A DNA stretch of 64,000 nucleotides, from assembly GCA_012845835.1 (NCBI GenBank), contig JABAKD010000012.1:7379233-7443232 (forward strand), written 5' to 3'. The translations under genes were made by a program, and so were the position numbers. The stretch's first letter is position 1, and every line of letters begins with the position of its first letter. The notes beneath the pieces were generated by a model that was given only the letters and a program-made list of their open reading frames with translations, was not told the origin of the DNA and searched no databases. The stretch comes from Undaria pinnatifida (taxonomy: Eukaryota; Sar; Phaeophyceae; Laminariales; Alariaceae). Shown piece after piece: positions 54,138 to 64,000 of this stretch.

Positions 54138-57100
54138 CGACCGGGGTCGGGCGAGGCGAAGTTGTCCTCTTTCCAAGATACCGTAGAGGCGACCCTCCTG
54201 TTCGTGGAGAGTTATCTCATGATGCATAGACGGAACGAGGTGTGCTTTGTCGCCTGCTCCTCTCAAGAAAGGTGAGAGCTAGTTACATCCATAATACTGT
54301 TACTTGTGTGTGGTAAGGGTGCGTTATACCCAGCAGGAATTATGCTGATAGCCACGAAGTTCAGATGTAACAATCGAGGATGCGACCCGTCTTCGGCCAT
54401 CGTTTCGATGGGAACAATCGACGCGTGGTGATACGATTGATGGCCGAGCTCTCTCCTTCCCGATCAGAAGGCGTAATCCACCACCTTACCACCATAGTGA
54501 AATGTTGTTCACATTGAACCTTGCCTTCTACCTATCTAGATCCAGCACATCCAGTCTCCGTCCCGATTCTTTATCCTAGAGGCATCTCAGCTGTGTGGTG
54601 TGATGACGAACTACGAGGCTAATATATACATAACCAGTACCGCCGGGAGATTTGGTCAGATAACGTACTGGACACGAATTGCGCGGAATCTAAACAAGCC
54701 AGGGAGATTGCAGGAGAGAAATATAGCGAGTAATAGTAGATAAACGCAATGACGAACGAAATACTTTACCGTATTTTTCGGTACTGGGGCATTCATAACC
54801 AGTTTTGGCACTTGCTACGCTGCCCATTGCGCCCCCCCCCCCTCGGCGCATATCAGCACCATTGTCTTCCCAACCCTGGCCATGGAGCGCGAGCAGCGGT
54901 CACTCGGCACTGGCTCAGTGAGCACCAAGGAGTTCCAGCAATGTCTGTGGGAGAGCCTGGCGGGGTTAGTCGAAAGAGAGCGCACCAGAGGTACGTACCA
55001 AGTATTTTTTGGAAGAGATTTTCACGGGTCATGACCCGGCCCGCGGGTCGGGTCCGCTGGTTAAGAAAATACTCTTGGGTCGATCCGGATCGGGTCAGGC
55101 GGTGATCGAAAGTTGACGGGTCGGGTCGGGTCGGGCCCGGTCACCCTGACCCTATCCGACCCGTGAAAGGCCTTGTTAAGTACGAGCGATGCGAAGTTCT
55201 CATTTACAACGGCGCCTGAAGTGTAGAAGCTCCTTTCCAGCCTGGCGTAACTACATCTTCGTGTCTCGTCCGACGACCGGAGTCTCCCAAAAAGAGCAGT
55301 ACATAAGGACATGGATCGTTGTCGTGATGTATAATTACTGGTTGCGTCGTGTTCATCGTGTTCGACTTTTCTGCTGTCCTTCCAACTCGCATTGAGTCGA
55401 CGACAAAAGTACATGTCCATCAGCGCGAGATCCTATCGAGAGTTACAGTATGTTGATTATCCTGGTCCCGAGTTAGTGCGTGTTCAACGATACCGAATAC
55501 CGTAAATATCAACCTGCCTTTCTTGTCAACCTGGTTCTTACCGGGTATTGTTCGTGGGTGTCCTGTGCTGTACTGCTTTATCGCCCATATTCGTTTCGTT
55601 TTTTAGACGACTCGGATGGTTCCAGGGCAGGGTGCACACTGGCTGGAGGCCTGTCGAAGGGCCTCTGCTACGTCAACCGAAAACTGCGAGAATCTCCGGC
55701 AATCCAGGTCAGGGTTAATGTGACGAGGTTGTGGTAGAGTGGTGTTCCCTCTATAGTGCCGGTATGTGCCAGCCGAGAACACTAGCACTATAACGGCAAC
55801 CGGCACTAATCCGCATACTGGCACTACTCGGTGTTGTCATCTGTGCCATGCGATTTCACAAGCATTTTAGCGGGCCACCGGCACTGCTCAACAGGCTCTG
55901 TAGAGGGACTTTTACTGTACCATGTTTCGATGAGACGGTATAGGACGGACCTTTTACTGCTGTTACACGTCGGGGTGTCTAAGAGCGGACGTACCGGCAA
56001 GGCCGCGTATTGGCCGTATACAGGTTGGCCCTGGCTACGTTGATCACTCACTCGTGTCGGTTGATATTTTCGGTCTACTTGCCTCGCCCCGATTGTTGTC
56101 TTCGGACTAGAAGATTTTTTAATGTCACGATTCATGACATGTCCGTGATCTTTCTTTTGTTCATTAGAATCGACCCTCAGCCTTGAGTGGTGCCCTCACA
56201 TCGACACTTTTTGCGTCTCTATTTTGCGTTCGATGACGAAAACAGGCGCGCGCCCTTGTGTTTTCGGGGTCTCCTGACGTGCCAGAGACGTACAACTCCG
56301 TCATGAACGCCATTTTTTCGGCCCAGAAGGCGGGAGTGCTAGTAGACTGCGCCGTGCTGGGGGAGTCCTCCACCTTCCTGCAGCAAGCGGCCTATCTCAC
56401 TAGTGAGTGGTATGCAGGAAATGGCATGCGTCGTCGGCGCTGATATGTGTCTGTTTTCTGCCGAGCCCTCGTGAGTCACTAGTTGGTATCGGATTGGTTG
56501 AACAGGAGGCACCTGGTTCTTGCAGCTCTGATACTTCTGATGTATGTTTGAAGCTAAATATCGCTCGCCAGAGCTACGTACGAAATAAACCGACTATGAT
56601 TGGACGCCTCGTCGCTACGTACAATGCAGCCTTATACACAAAGTATAGCGTACTTCACGCTAACTTCTGGCCGCCCCTTATTCCGTGTGCTCGGTTCATT
56701 TTTTGCTGCGCTGCCATTGGCTGGCCAGCTGGTCCCCAAGCGGGCTGTACCTTGAACACTCAAGAGGGGGGAATAGAGCAGTACCCCTTCTCCACCTTCT
56801 TTCCGAGGCAGAACCGCCGCAAGTACCTCAAACTCTGCACCCGGCAGAGCGTGGACGGCGATAAAATAGCTTTATGGAGTATAAACACCATTCATGCTAA
56901 CTTGTGTGCCCCTATTCCAATTGCGTGTTTGCGGTACCGCTGTCGTTACTTTGGGCCTTAGACGGGCTATACCTGGAGCACCAAGAGGTGGGTATAGCGC
57001 AGTACCTCCTGACCACCTTCTTGCCGAGCCAGAGCTGCCGCAAGTACCTCAAGCTCCGTAAGCAGCAGAGCGTCGACTTCAGAGCCGCGTGCTTCTGCCA

Positions 57101-57860
57101 CAAGAAGGTCGTCGACATCGCCTATGTGTGAGCTCGTCGGTCTCTTGTGTTGGTCTGACGGCGCTATTCGAATTTCGATCGATCGTTGCGTTCCTCCCGG
57201 TGGAGATTAACGTGCACTCTGCCGCATGACAGTAGCTTTGCAGAGGAAATGCGCCGAAATGCCAACAGCGCAATGAACATGTCAATTTTTGCCCTCCTAC
57301 GTTCGAGGCAATACGCGCTTTGCTGCATGACAGTAGGCAGTTCTCCGCAGGCAATACGCTTGAGGCCGTTACGATTTTGAAAGACAGAGCAGCGATACGA
57401 AGGTACTGCCTTTTTATAGTGTTGCCACCACCTTGTTTCGTTATGCCTGCTCTTGCGTGATTTCTCGTAGTGCCTCGACCGCGTTTCGTTTTACCCCCCC
57501 CTTGCCTGATTGGTTGATGTTCACCTTATCAGTCGCATCATATTGAAGGAAGTCGTGCCCCCCCCACGTGCCTCCCCCGAGGCCCTTCCCGCGATGGTTT
57601 CGATAGCGTCACCTGTCATCTGACCTTCGTTTCCTCTTGTATCGTTGTCATCCAATTTCAAGTTTCATTTTTTGTCGTTGTCTGATTTTGATATTTTTCT
57701 TGTGTCGATGCCTGTTTTTGTTTGCAGATGCTCAGTGTGTTTGTCCGTATTTTGCGAGTTTTCTCCGGTATGCACCACCTGCGGCACAAGGGCGTGGCCG
57801 AAGAAGGCCACAGGGAACAAGAAAAGACTGTTGGCGAGGGGAACCGTCAATGGTCATTAG
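54138..57860 (+). CDS. TFIIH core subunit p34/Tfb4, partial (six exons)
   Basis: Exons are 54138-54271, 54857-54990, 55607-55707, 56246-56402, 56962-57127 and 57728-57860. All have AG acceptors and GT donors, all phases agree, and the gene ends at TAG. The protein matches the Tfb4/GTF2H3 order: VWA-like strands and helices (LLFVESYLMMHRRNEVCFVA, LAGGLSKGLCYVNR, ALVFSGSPDVPETYNSVMNA IFSAQKAGVLVDC, FLQQAAYLT), GLYLEHQEVGIAQYLLTTFL, and a C-terminal zinc-binding region (RAACFCHKKVVDIAYVCSVC ... FCEFSPVCTTC). The subunit pairs with p44 in the TFIIH core, which opens DNA in transcription initiation and nucleotide excision repair. The N-terminal exon with the first VWA strand is not found between the LTR element and 54138. 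It may lie beyond the element or be too short to see. Confidence 0.9.
55025..55175. repeat. GGGTC-family locus in a GTF2H3 intron
   Basis: TTTTCACGGGTCATGACCCGGCCCGCGGGTCGGGTC on the left and CCGACCCGTGAAAGGCC on the right give inverted ends like those near 32430 and 34290. The core is short. Confidence 0.7.
56744..56865 (+). pseudogene. Dead tandem copy of GTF2H3 exon 5
   Basis: Encodes GLYLEHSRGGIEQYPFSTFF and RKYLKLCTRQSVDGD, parallel to the real exon at 56962. The intron sequence before it is duplicated too (CACGCTAACTTCTGGCCGCC against CATGCTAACTTGTGTGCCCC). The acceptor is AAG instead of TAG, one base is missing so the phase is wrong, the zinc-binding half is absent and there is no donor. 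It is probably skipped. Confidence 0.7.
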
Positions 57861-58980
57861 AAGAAAGTCAGAAACAATTCGATACTTTGCTTCGCTTCCC
57901 AAAGTCCCCGGCCTTTCTTATCGAGGATTGTGCGACGCACAAACATGCTAACCTGCAACCACGTGGCGTACGCGTATGCATGGTGTGTGCACTTTTTCTT
58001 AGCAAGGAGTTGAACGGGAGAGGTCTCCTCTGCTGTGTTTCGTTTTCGCTGTGTGGAACGACATTATTCATAACAGCTTCGGATGGAATGAAACGATGGA
58101 GGGCTGCAGCTTCCATAGCTACGCAGAATAGCTACGTTCGGGTGCGCAGTTTCTCTGAAAAAAAACGCACGTTGTGTGGACGCGTTAGCGTTTGTGTGAT
58201 CGTTGCACCTTCGGAGTACCCAGAGTACGAGTAGCTGCGTTCGTGTGGACGAAGAGCTGAGCCCCCTGGCGATGACCTGTCTACGAGGCCGTAACCGGAA
58301 GCCGGAGTACGTCGAAGATTGAGTAAACTGTGACATGTGCGATGTGAATCAACCATGTGGCTATCCCGATATCCCAGCGATATTGGTACAACCTTTTGGT
58401 GGTTGAAGCGAGCTGCGAGTACCACAGGGTGACACCATCAGTACCTACGTTTCAAGAACGTATTAAATGCAGAAGCTGGAATATGCACATTCCAGCTATT
58501 TACAAGGCACTGCTGCCCACGACCCATATTGTTGTCAGTTTTCGGTCGTGTATTACGCCGGCTGTCCCCACGTGACGGAGACGGTGCTGGAAGTCGAGCT
58601 GAGGGCATCCACCGTTGGGCTTGTTGCCCCTGCATTTGTCTTGGCCACTGTTGCGTGAAAATGAAGTTTGCTGCCACGACGTGTATCCGACGAAATTCTC
58701 GGCATGTTGGCCGGGGTCATGGACGATACGCACAACTCGGTGGACGTAACAGGGTGCGACGCCAGAAGGTGTGCCCCGGGGGCGAAGGCCTTGCCGAGGA
58801 GTGCCCCAAATCCCCATCGGATCCGTTTTTCACCTCGCTCCGAGATTGTTCCACTGCGTCCCCCGCATCATGAGTCGCCGCGACTCTTTGCCGAACCAGC
58901 ACCAACCCTAGCCTCGGGATGCTAGCAGAGCTCCTAGCAGTGGTGGGTAGTAACAAACAACTATGGGTTCAGGGTAAGTT
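57861..58980. other. 3' flank of GTF2H3 and possible 5' part of the gypsy remnant
   Basis: No clear exon is seen. The stretch before 58,990 may be decayed gag sequence, but I could not find a zinc knuckle. Confidence 0.35.
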
Positions 58981-59008
58981 CTGACATCAAAGTCGTGTCG
59001 CGGGGACT

Positions 59009-59335
59009 CCGGTGGGCATTTTGATACATACCGGCGCAGGGGGGGTAACTGTATGTGTCGTTGGCTTTCTGGAAGAGCGTATAAAATCTTCGGGCGGAGG
59101 TGAAGTACGTCGACACCTTATCAACAAGGGGAAATGTTCCCTCCAAGCAGCGAATCCGTCTGCTCGCAAAGTTCGGGACATGGCCATACTCGGGTCTACA
59201 GTGCTACCTATCGTCTTGCCTCCGAATGACAACGCTAAAAACATCTCGGTACGCGTGGTTCAAGGGTTGCCGTACGCCTTCATCCTAGAAGCAAGTTTCT
59301 TTCGTTTGAATCGTAGTGTCATATCACCGGACTGG
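59009..59335 (+). pseudogene. Retropepsin domain of the gypsy remnant
   Basis: The active-site triplet is LIHTGAGG: the catalytic Asp of DTG is replaced by His (CAT at 59027-59029). It is followed by CSLQAANPSARKVRDMAILG STVLPIVLP and LPYAFILEASFFR, the usual flap and (I/L)LGxSFF-like end. The substitution would kill protease activity. Confidence 0.65.
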
Positions 59336-60024
59336 GTGAAGGTAAGGGCTTCCAACCCTCGCCGGTCTCGCAGAGGATGCCATTCCAGATTCGCAGCGCC
59401 GCTGGCAAGAGCTCGCACGCACCATATAGCGAGGTACAGACGTCCACTAACGATCTAACGCCGCCCCCGATACCGGCGTGTTCCATTAGGCAAGCCGTAT
59501 GGGAAGATAACGGCACGTTGCCATGGGAGCTTCACCTGGCCAAACTAGCCGATAATGGTGGTTTCGCCGGAGTCACGGTAGGAGCTTACGTACATGGTTC
59601 TCAGTCTAGCGAGAGACAACTAGTCATGGTCCAGACGGCAGCAAACTACGACACAGACAGGGGCGCAACTGTTGGTATGGCATGTGGAGTACAAGGGTGG
59701 GAACCTGGAACGCCCTATATTACAAGGTGGATAACACCGGCCGAGCGACCGCGGTAGTCCGTAGCGGTCACCCGATCGCCAAAGTCATCGCTCTCAACGT
59801 ACGAGACGACGATAGGTTCCGAGCGCTCTTCGGACATCCTATGCCCACTGACCCAACCCCCGAGCCCTCTATCGAGATCACGCCTGCCCAGGGTGGACAG
59901 CGGACAGGTGCCACCACGGAACGTAAATTGCAGACGCCGACATCGGCCAGCTCAATGGAGGACAGAAGCAGCGGTTCTAACATGTGGTCCGGGCTAATAA
60001 TTTGGTAGGGCTCTTCGCGGAGGA

Positions 60025-60820
60025 CACGAAGGGAGTGAGAGCACTCACGGTACGAGAGCTACATATTCCACTGATTGACGAGAACGCCCCGCCCGTCGCC
60101 ACCAAGCAGCAACGCTTCTTGTCAGAACAATCAGACGCTATTCAACGAAAAGTCAAATTGCTATCCGAACGTGGCATCATTCGAAAAACAACGTCCGGGT
60201 GGGCAGCACGCTGCGTAACACTGCCAAAAAAAAACGTGTGGGCCAGGATTATCGCGCGCTTAACAGTAGGATGAAAACGGATAGCGGCGGGTTAGGAGAC
60301 ATGCAAGGCGTTTCTCAACGCTGCCAGAGTTGCTCATGGTTCACCTCCGTTGACCTAGCGTCCGGTTTCTAGATGCCTAGACTATAGTCGAGGTGCGAAT
60401 AGACACAAAACTTCGTTTTGGGATGCATTTGGCCGGCTTTGGAATACGTACGGTGTGGCTTTGGTGTGAAGATTGTACCGCCTGCCTTGGTGGCCGGCTT
60501 GCAGAGGGAAGTACGACGGAAACGACTCGAAAACTATCTACATGACATTCTGATCTACGCGAAGGATTTCGACGAACATCTTGCCCTCATGAAGGTGGTA
60601 CTCCCGCCTGCAGTCCGCCGGGCTCTCGGTGAACTTTGGCAAATCCCGATGGTGGTGCGCGAGCCGTGAGTTTGTCGGTGTGGTTGTTAACAGACAGAGG
60701 ATTCGATCATCAGAGTCTAAAAACTCTGCGGTAGCAGAGTCACCCCCGCCATCAACCGTAGAAGAGCTTAGAGATTTCCTCGGCATGACCGGTTACCTTC
60801 GCCAGTTCGCTAAAGACTAA
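60025..60820 (+). pseudogene. Reverse transcriptase domain of the gypsy remnant
   Basis: The N-terminal part reads LHIPLIDENAPPVATKQQRF ... LLSERGIIRKTTSGWAARCV. After shifts come DYRALNSR, FTSVDLASGF followed by a stop, EYVRCGFGVKIVPPAL and the catalytic YLHDILIYA at 60535-60561, where the first Asp of YxDD is His. The thumb is FVGVVVNRQRIRSSESKN ... LRDFLGMTGYLRQFAKD. At least four indels or stops occur. Confidence 0.8.
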
Positions 60821-60912
60821 ACGACGCGTATGAAAATACGTGGAAGTGTGGTGAGCTTGAGCTTTATTTTCCCCATCCGCCGGAGGATAAAAAAACAAAA
60901 AAACAAAAAAAA
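60820..60912 (+). mobile_element. 93-bp SINE-like insertion with A-rich tail
   Basis: The insert splits the RT codon run KD|Y-SILAAP and is flanked by ACTA direct repeats (60816-60819 and 60913-60916). It ends in an A-rich tail (AAAAAACAAAAAAAC type). Its body GGAAGTGTGGTGAGCTT ... CCCCATCCGCCGGAGGATAA recurs at 14281. Target duplication plus A tail mark a retroposed insertion; no pol III boxes are obvious. Confidence 0.65.
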
Positions 60913-61069
60913 ACTACAGCATTCTAGCAGCACCTCGTACTGATATACCCTGCAACAAGCTTTTCGCTTCCCAAAGGGCGAGATGATTACCCATCCCTTG
61001 GTCGGAACAGCATCAACGCACGCTTGCGTCCCTAAAGGCGGCACTGATGTCTTCCCTTAACCTCGCGTC

Positions 61070-61480
61070 CCAACCGGTGTGGAATATACCGTATTTTTTG
61101 CACGCATCTATATTAGTGCCGCCAGCGCGGGTGCCGCCCTGACTCAAGAAAACCAAGGGGCCGAGCGGGTCATCGCATTCGTCCGCCACAGATGATCACG
61201 AACAGATTCGCGAAGGGGGGCTACGGAACGCGAGTGTATGGCAGTGTTGTGGGCAGTAGTGCACCTTCGGCCTTTCTTGTCGGGTCGACGTTTCACATTG
61301 ATCACACAGACTGTTCCGCACTCTTGTGGCTTTTTCAGAGTCGCAATATTGATCCCAAATTATGTCGCTGGGCATTGAGCTTGACCGAATTCGACATGGA
61401 AATGAAGTGGAGAGCGGGTTCGCTCCACGAGCTCCCTGACCCCCTCTCCCGCCTTCTTAGGCTTAACTCCGCCTCAGAAT
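61070..61480 (+). pseudogene. RNase H domain of the gypsy remnant
   Basis: Across two frames I read an (A)SAGAALTQENQGAERVIAF segment, ATERECMAVLWAVVH in a shifted frame, then FHIDHTDCSALLWLFQSRNI DPKLCRWALSLTEFDMEMKW and GSLHELPDPLSRLL. This is the typical gypsy RNase H and connection. Several frame breaks are present. Confidence 0.75.
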
Positions 61481-61634
61481 CGGCAGGCGACTCTTTCTTA
61501 CACGATGACTGCACTTCAAGCAACCCGCGCGACTGTGTAGGACCACGGGGCCCCGTCCTCGATGGACAACTAACAACTACTGAATGACTTGGAACCTCTT
61601 AACGAGGGGACTATAGACCCAGGAGGTATCAGAG

Positions 61635-62216
61635 ATGAAGAGTTTTTTTGGCGGAGTAAACCGAACAGTTTCACGACGGCCCGAAGTACGACTTAAACTC
61701 AGCGCTATCGTAGACAGTATCCCGAGGATTGACAGGGGTCCTTCAGATAACGTCGCTCCAACTGCAGAACTTGCAAGCGGTGCACAGCTAGGCACCTTAC
61801 CGTTCCATGATCGAGTAGCAGCTATAGGGGCCGACGAACCGTCGGTGTCGTTGAGACGATCGGGCCGCTTCCTTAACCCTTCGGTACGCTTAATCCCCCT
61901 GACAGACTCCCCTGCGCTCTCCCGCGACTTGCCGAGTAGCCCACGTCCGCTCGATCAGCTAAAACGCGGGTCAAACGCTTCAGGCGCGACGTCAACGCCC
62001 ATCGCTCATCCGGTGGGCACCACACCACCTCCAGGGGGCCGACGACCGCCACAAGATCGTCTAGGAACCAAAGGAAAACCATACCAAGCAGCGAACGATC
62101 GCGGAACAAGGGGGGGGGCGTCGCTACGTCCCACACAACCTCCAGAGCTACCAGTGATCGAACGCGCCATCCAGCCGTTGCGAGACGCTCCTGACTTGGT
62201 CAGGAAACAGGAATAA
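61635..62216 (+). other. Proline-rich spacer frame between RNase H and integrase
   Basis: A 193-codon open frame with ATG, rich in Pro, Arg, Ser and Gly, carries no catalytic motif. It has stayed open although neighbouring domains are broken. In this element type RNase H is usually joined to integrase by a shorter linker. It may be a linker expansion or an insert; the stop precedes the integrase. Confidence 0.4.
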
Positions 62217-62371
62217 TACCAGCTATTGGGCAAGGTCAGGCGAGATATTGGCAGTAAGGGGGCTACTAGAGCGCGAGAGGGGTTGACAGATGTCGAATTA
62301 CATAATTATCTGATACTTCCAAGTGGATGGCCAGCACCTACTGTGGCTTGAGTGCGAGCTCGTTTTGATAT

Positions 62372-63620
62372 TTGACCAGGAAAACGTCGGTATCCGCTAT
62401 CGAGCGCGGTTTAGTGTCGGGTCTGCTCCCTTTAGTACGCTGCCAACATGGACAACCCGGGGTAGCTCGAACTTTGACACTGCTGCGGGACAGATTCCAC
62501 TGGCCTGAAATGTGCAGAGATACGCGTGAGCACGTCTTATCATGCGGGTGCACAAGTAGGAAACGGCCACGTACCCAGCGTATAGCCATGCTGCTAGTCG
62601 ATTTTTTCGAACCTTGGGAGGTGCTGGAAGTGACACATTTACAGAGATGCCCCAACACATCGAAAGCGGGCAGCGAGTACTTCTTGCTGGTGGTAAAAAA
62701 GGTATCGATTTTTGTATTGGCGTTTGCATACCCGTTGCCGTCGAAGGAAGCACATGGAGTCACCCGCATAGTTCTATATCTATGTCTCACGTTGGCCCAT
62801 TCCACTATTTGGACCCTTTCTTTGGCGACTCGGGGTCGCCCGCGAGTGAGAGTGACTCCCCCTGTTCCTTTTCGGTCTTGAGCTATTGCTGCAGCTGTTT
62901 TAATTTTGCGATATGAATCTGCGATGAAATGGTTAGCTACGCTGCGCCTTGAAAAGCGCTTCAAGTCTTTTCGTCGGTGTGGTACAGAGTCACTCGTGCG
63001 AGTATGATAGGTACGACTTTAAACAAATCTACTAGTGAAAAACGGGGTGCCCCTACCTTAGCATTTGTCCGTTTTCGGGGTACCCTCGTTCAGTAGAGCA
63101 GACGGAGGGCGGGGATCCACAGCCGCGGTGATGGAACACTTTCGTCGATGGCTTATGGCGCCCATAGAATTCGGCCTGGCTGACCGCCCCAGGGGACGAG
63201 GCAGCACAGAGAGAGCAGGAGCATAGGGGTGCCAGGCGTTTTATCGGAGATTTTCAAAATGTGGGCGACCAGATGGGACGAGTACGTTGCCCCGGCATGC
63301 GGGATCAAACGTACTACGCCGGACTCCCGACTCCCGTCAGCCATGGCCCCCTTCCAGTTTGTTTTCGGGCGCAGCCCGCGCACCACGCTCGATATGCCAG
63401 TACTGCCGCAGATGGACGGGGCAGAGGCCACAGGTGGCCTAGCTAACTTCATCGAGAATCGTCGACATCATATGAGGGAGGTTGCGGAAGCGCTGGAGAG
63501 GATTCACGAAGACAGAGAAATAACCAGACAGCGGTGCTACGCAGATATAAGGTGGCCGTCGTTGGGCGTAGGGTCAGTAGAAGGCGCCCTTTATCTTGGG
63601 CGAGGAAATTGTAACTCTAT
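62372..63620 (+). pseudogene. Integrase domain of the gypsy remnant
   Basis: Zinc-binding part: HGQPGVARTLTLLRDRFHWP ... HVLSCGCTSRKRP, starting at about 62447. Core: EVLEVTHLQRC (the first Asp appears lost), SEYFLLVVKKVSIFVLAFAY P, then RADGGR (second Asp region, about 63098) and STERAG (Glu region), with C-terminal WATRWDEYVAPACGIKRTTP DSRLPSAMAPFQFVFGRSPR. Several frameshifts separate these. Confidence 0.75.
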
Positions 63621-63700
63621 TTTCCGGCAAGGCATAGGACCGAAGTTGGTACACGAGAAGTGGACAGACCCATGGAGGGCAGTAAAAGGTCGTGTTTAAG

Positions 63701-64000
63701 GGTGTAAGTGCTGTCATTGATATGGAAGGACGAACGAGGACTGTTTGCATGGCGTCTCTGAAACCTGTTTAAAGTCGTTCCTCAGGCTTGAGGAGACACT
63801 CAATAGGAGACGAATTCGCGCAAATCGCTTGGAGCGCAGACTTTGAACTTCAGGGCGACTCCGTCGTAGCAGCTCCAATGTACACGCTAATGGACAGGAG
63901 ACAAATGGTGAGTGCCTCCGGGATAATAGTAGCTCAGTGGGAATATATGGGCAAATTCCTAGACGGAGTATCGTCAGAATAGGTTGTAGAGACAGCAGTA
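63701..64000 (+). other. End of window, unassigned
   Basis: A 64-codon frame (63788-63982) lies on the same strand as the gypsy remnant. Its SADFELQGDSVVAAPMYTLM and WEYMGKFLDGVSSE parts are not recognised, though they may be the tail of pol. Confidence 0.3.

Larger units (their letters stand above)
58990..63700 (+). pseudogene. Decayed Ty3/gypsy pol polyprotein
   Basis: Domains occur in the usual order but in many frames: protease (about 59010-59335), linker, reverse transcriptase (about 60025-60820), RNase H (about 61070-61480), a Pro-rich spacer (61635-62216) and integrase (about 62440-63620). Both the protease and the RT have lost key residues. LTRs are not visible, so the element extends beyond the window or is truncated. 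It is not the same subfamily as the element at 42220-53090, judging from integrase wording and strand. A last frame at 63788-63982 (AQWEYMGKFLDGVSSE) may be its 3' coding end. Confidence 0.82.

Noticed and set aside
1-64000. Integrated large DNA virus of algae, CRISPR array, bacterial operon
   Set aside because: I looked for capsid, polymerase, integrase-recombinase or regular spacer-repeat patterns and found none. All recognisable enzymes belong to transposons or host genes.

Overview
The window looks like nuclear DNA of a photosynthetic heterokont (stramenopile), most likely a brown alga. The main evidence is a two-exon gene (21,145-31,663, minus strand) whose product starts with a signal peptide followed by a Ser-Phe junction, the bipartite plastid address of secondary red plastids. 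Long introns with GT/GC...AG borders, short exons whose phases agree, chromodomain Ty3/gypsy elements and many satellite-like repeats fit this. No prokaryotic operon, CRISPR array or viral gene was recognised.

Host genes. (1) 0.5-17.7 kb, plus: at least seven short, phase-compatible exons of a coiled-coil protein that I cannot name, separated by repeat-filled introns. (2) 21.1-31.7 kb, minus: the plastid-targeted protein, interrupted by a 9,706-bp intron. (3) 54.1-57.9 kb, plus: six recognisable exons of the TFIIH core subunit p34/Tfb4 (GTF2H3), lacking only the N-terminal exon, with one dead tandem exon copy.

Mobile DNA. The 9.7-kb intron holds a 7.6-kb PIF/Harbinger DNA transposon (23,495-31,094) with perfect 19-bp terminal inverted repeats and a TTA target duplication. 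It carries a decayed transposase and two opposed arrays of a ~140-bp G/C-tract repeat. A 785-bp TA-flanked MITE-like element lies in the same intron. At 42,220-53,090 (minus) is a 10.9-kb Ty3/gypsy chromovirus-like element with identical 268-bp LTRs and an ACTG target duplication. It keeps integrase, chromodomain and a Tudor-like tail, but I find no reverse transcriptase; that space is filled by tandem repeats. At 59.0-63.7 kb (plus) is a second, strongly decayed Ty3/gypsy pol (protease, RT, RNase H, integrase) with a 93-bp SINE-like insertion. A Ty1/copia gag remnant (40.4-41.2 kb), a hAT transposase C-terminal remnant (37.4-37.6 kb) and a foldback element (12.6-13.2 kb) are also present.

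Repeats. Two families of short G-run repeats dominate 32-38 kb and recur at 9.5 and 55 kb: (GGGTC)n and (GGGTAC)n, often arranged as inverted arms. Most other open frames in the window are products of these repeats or lie antisense to real exons.
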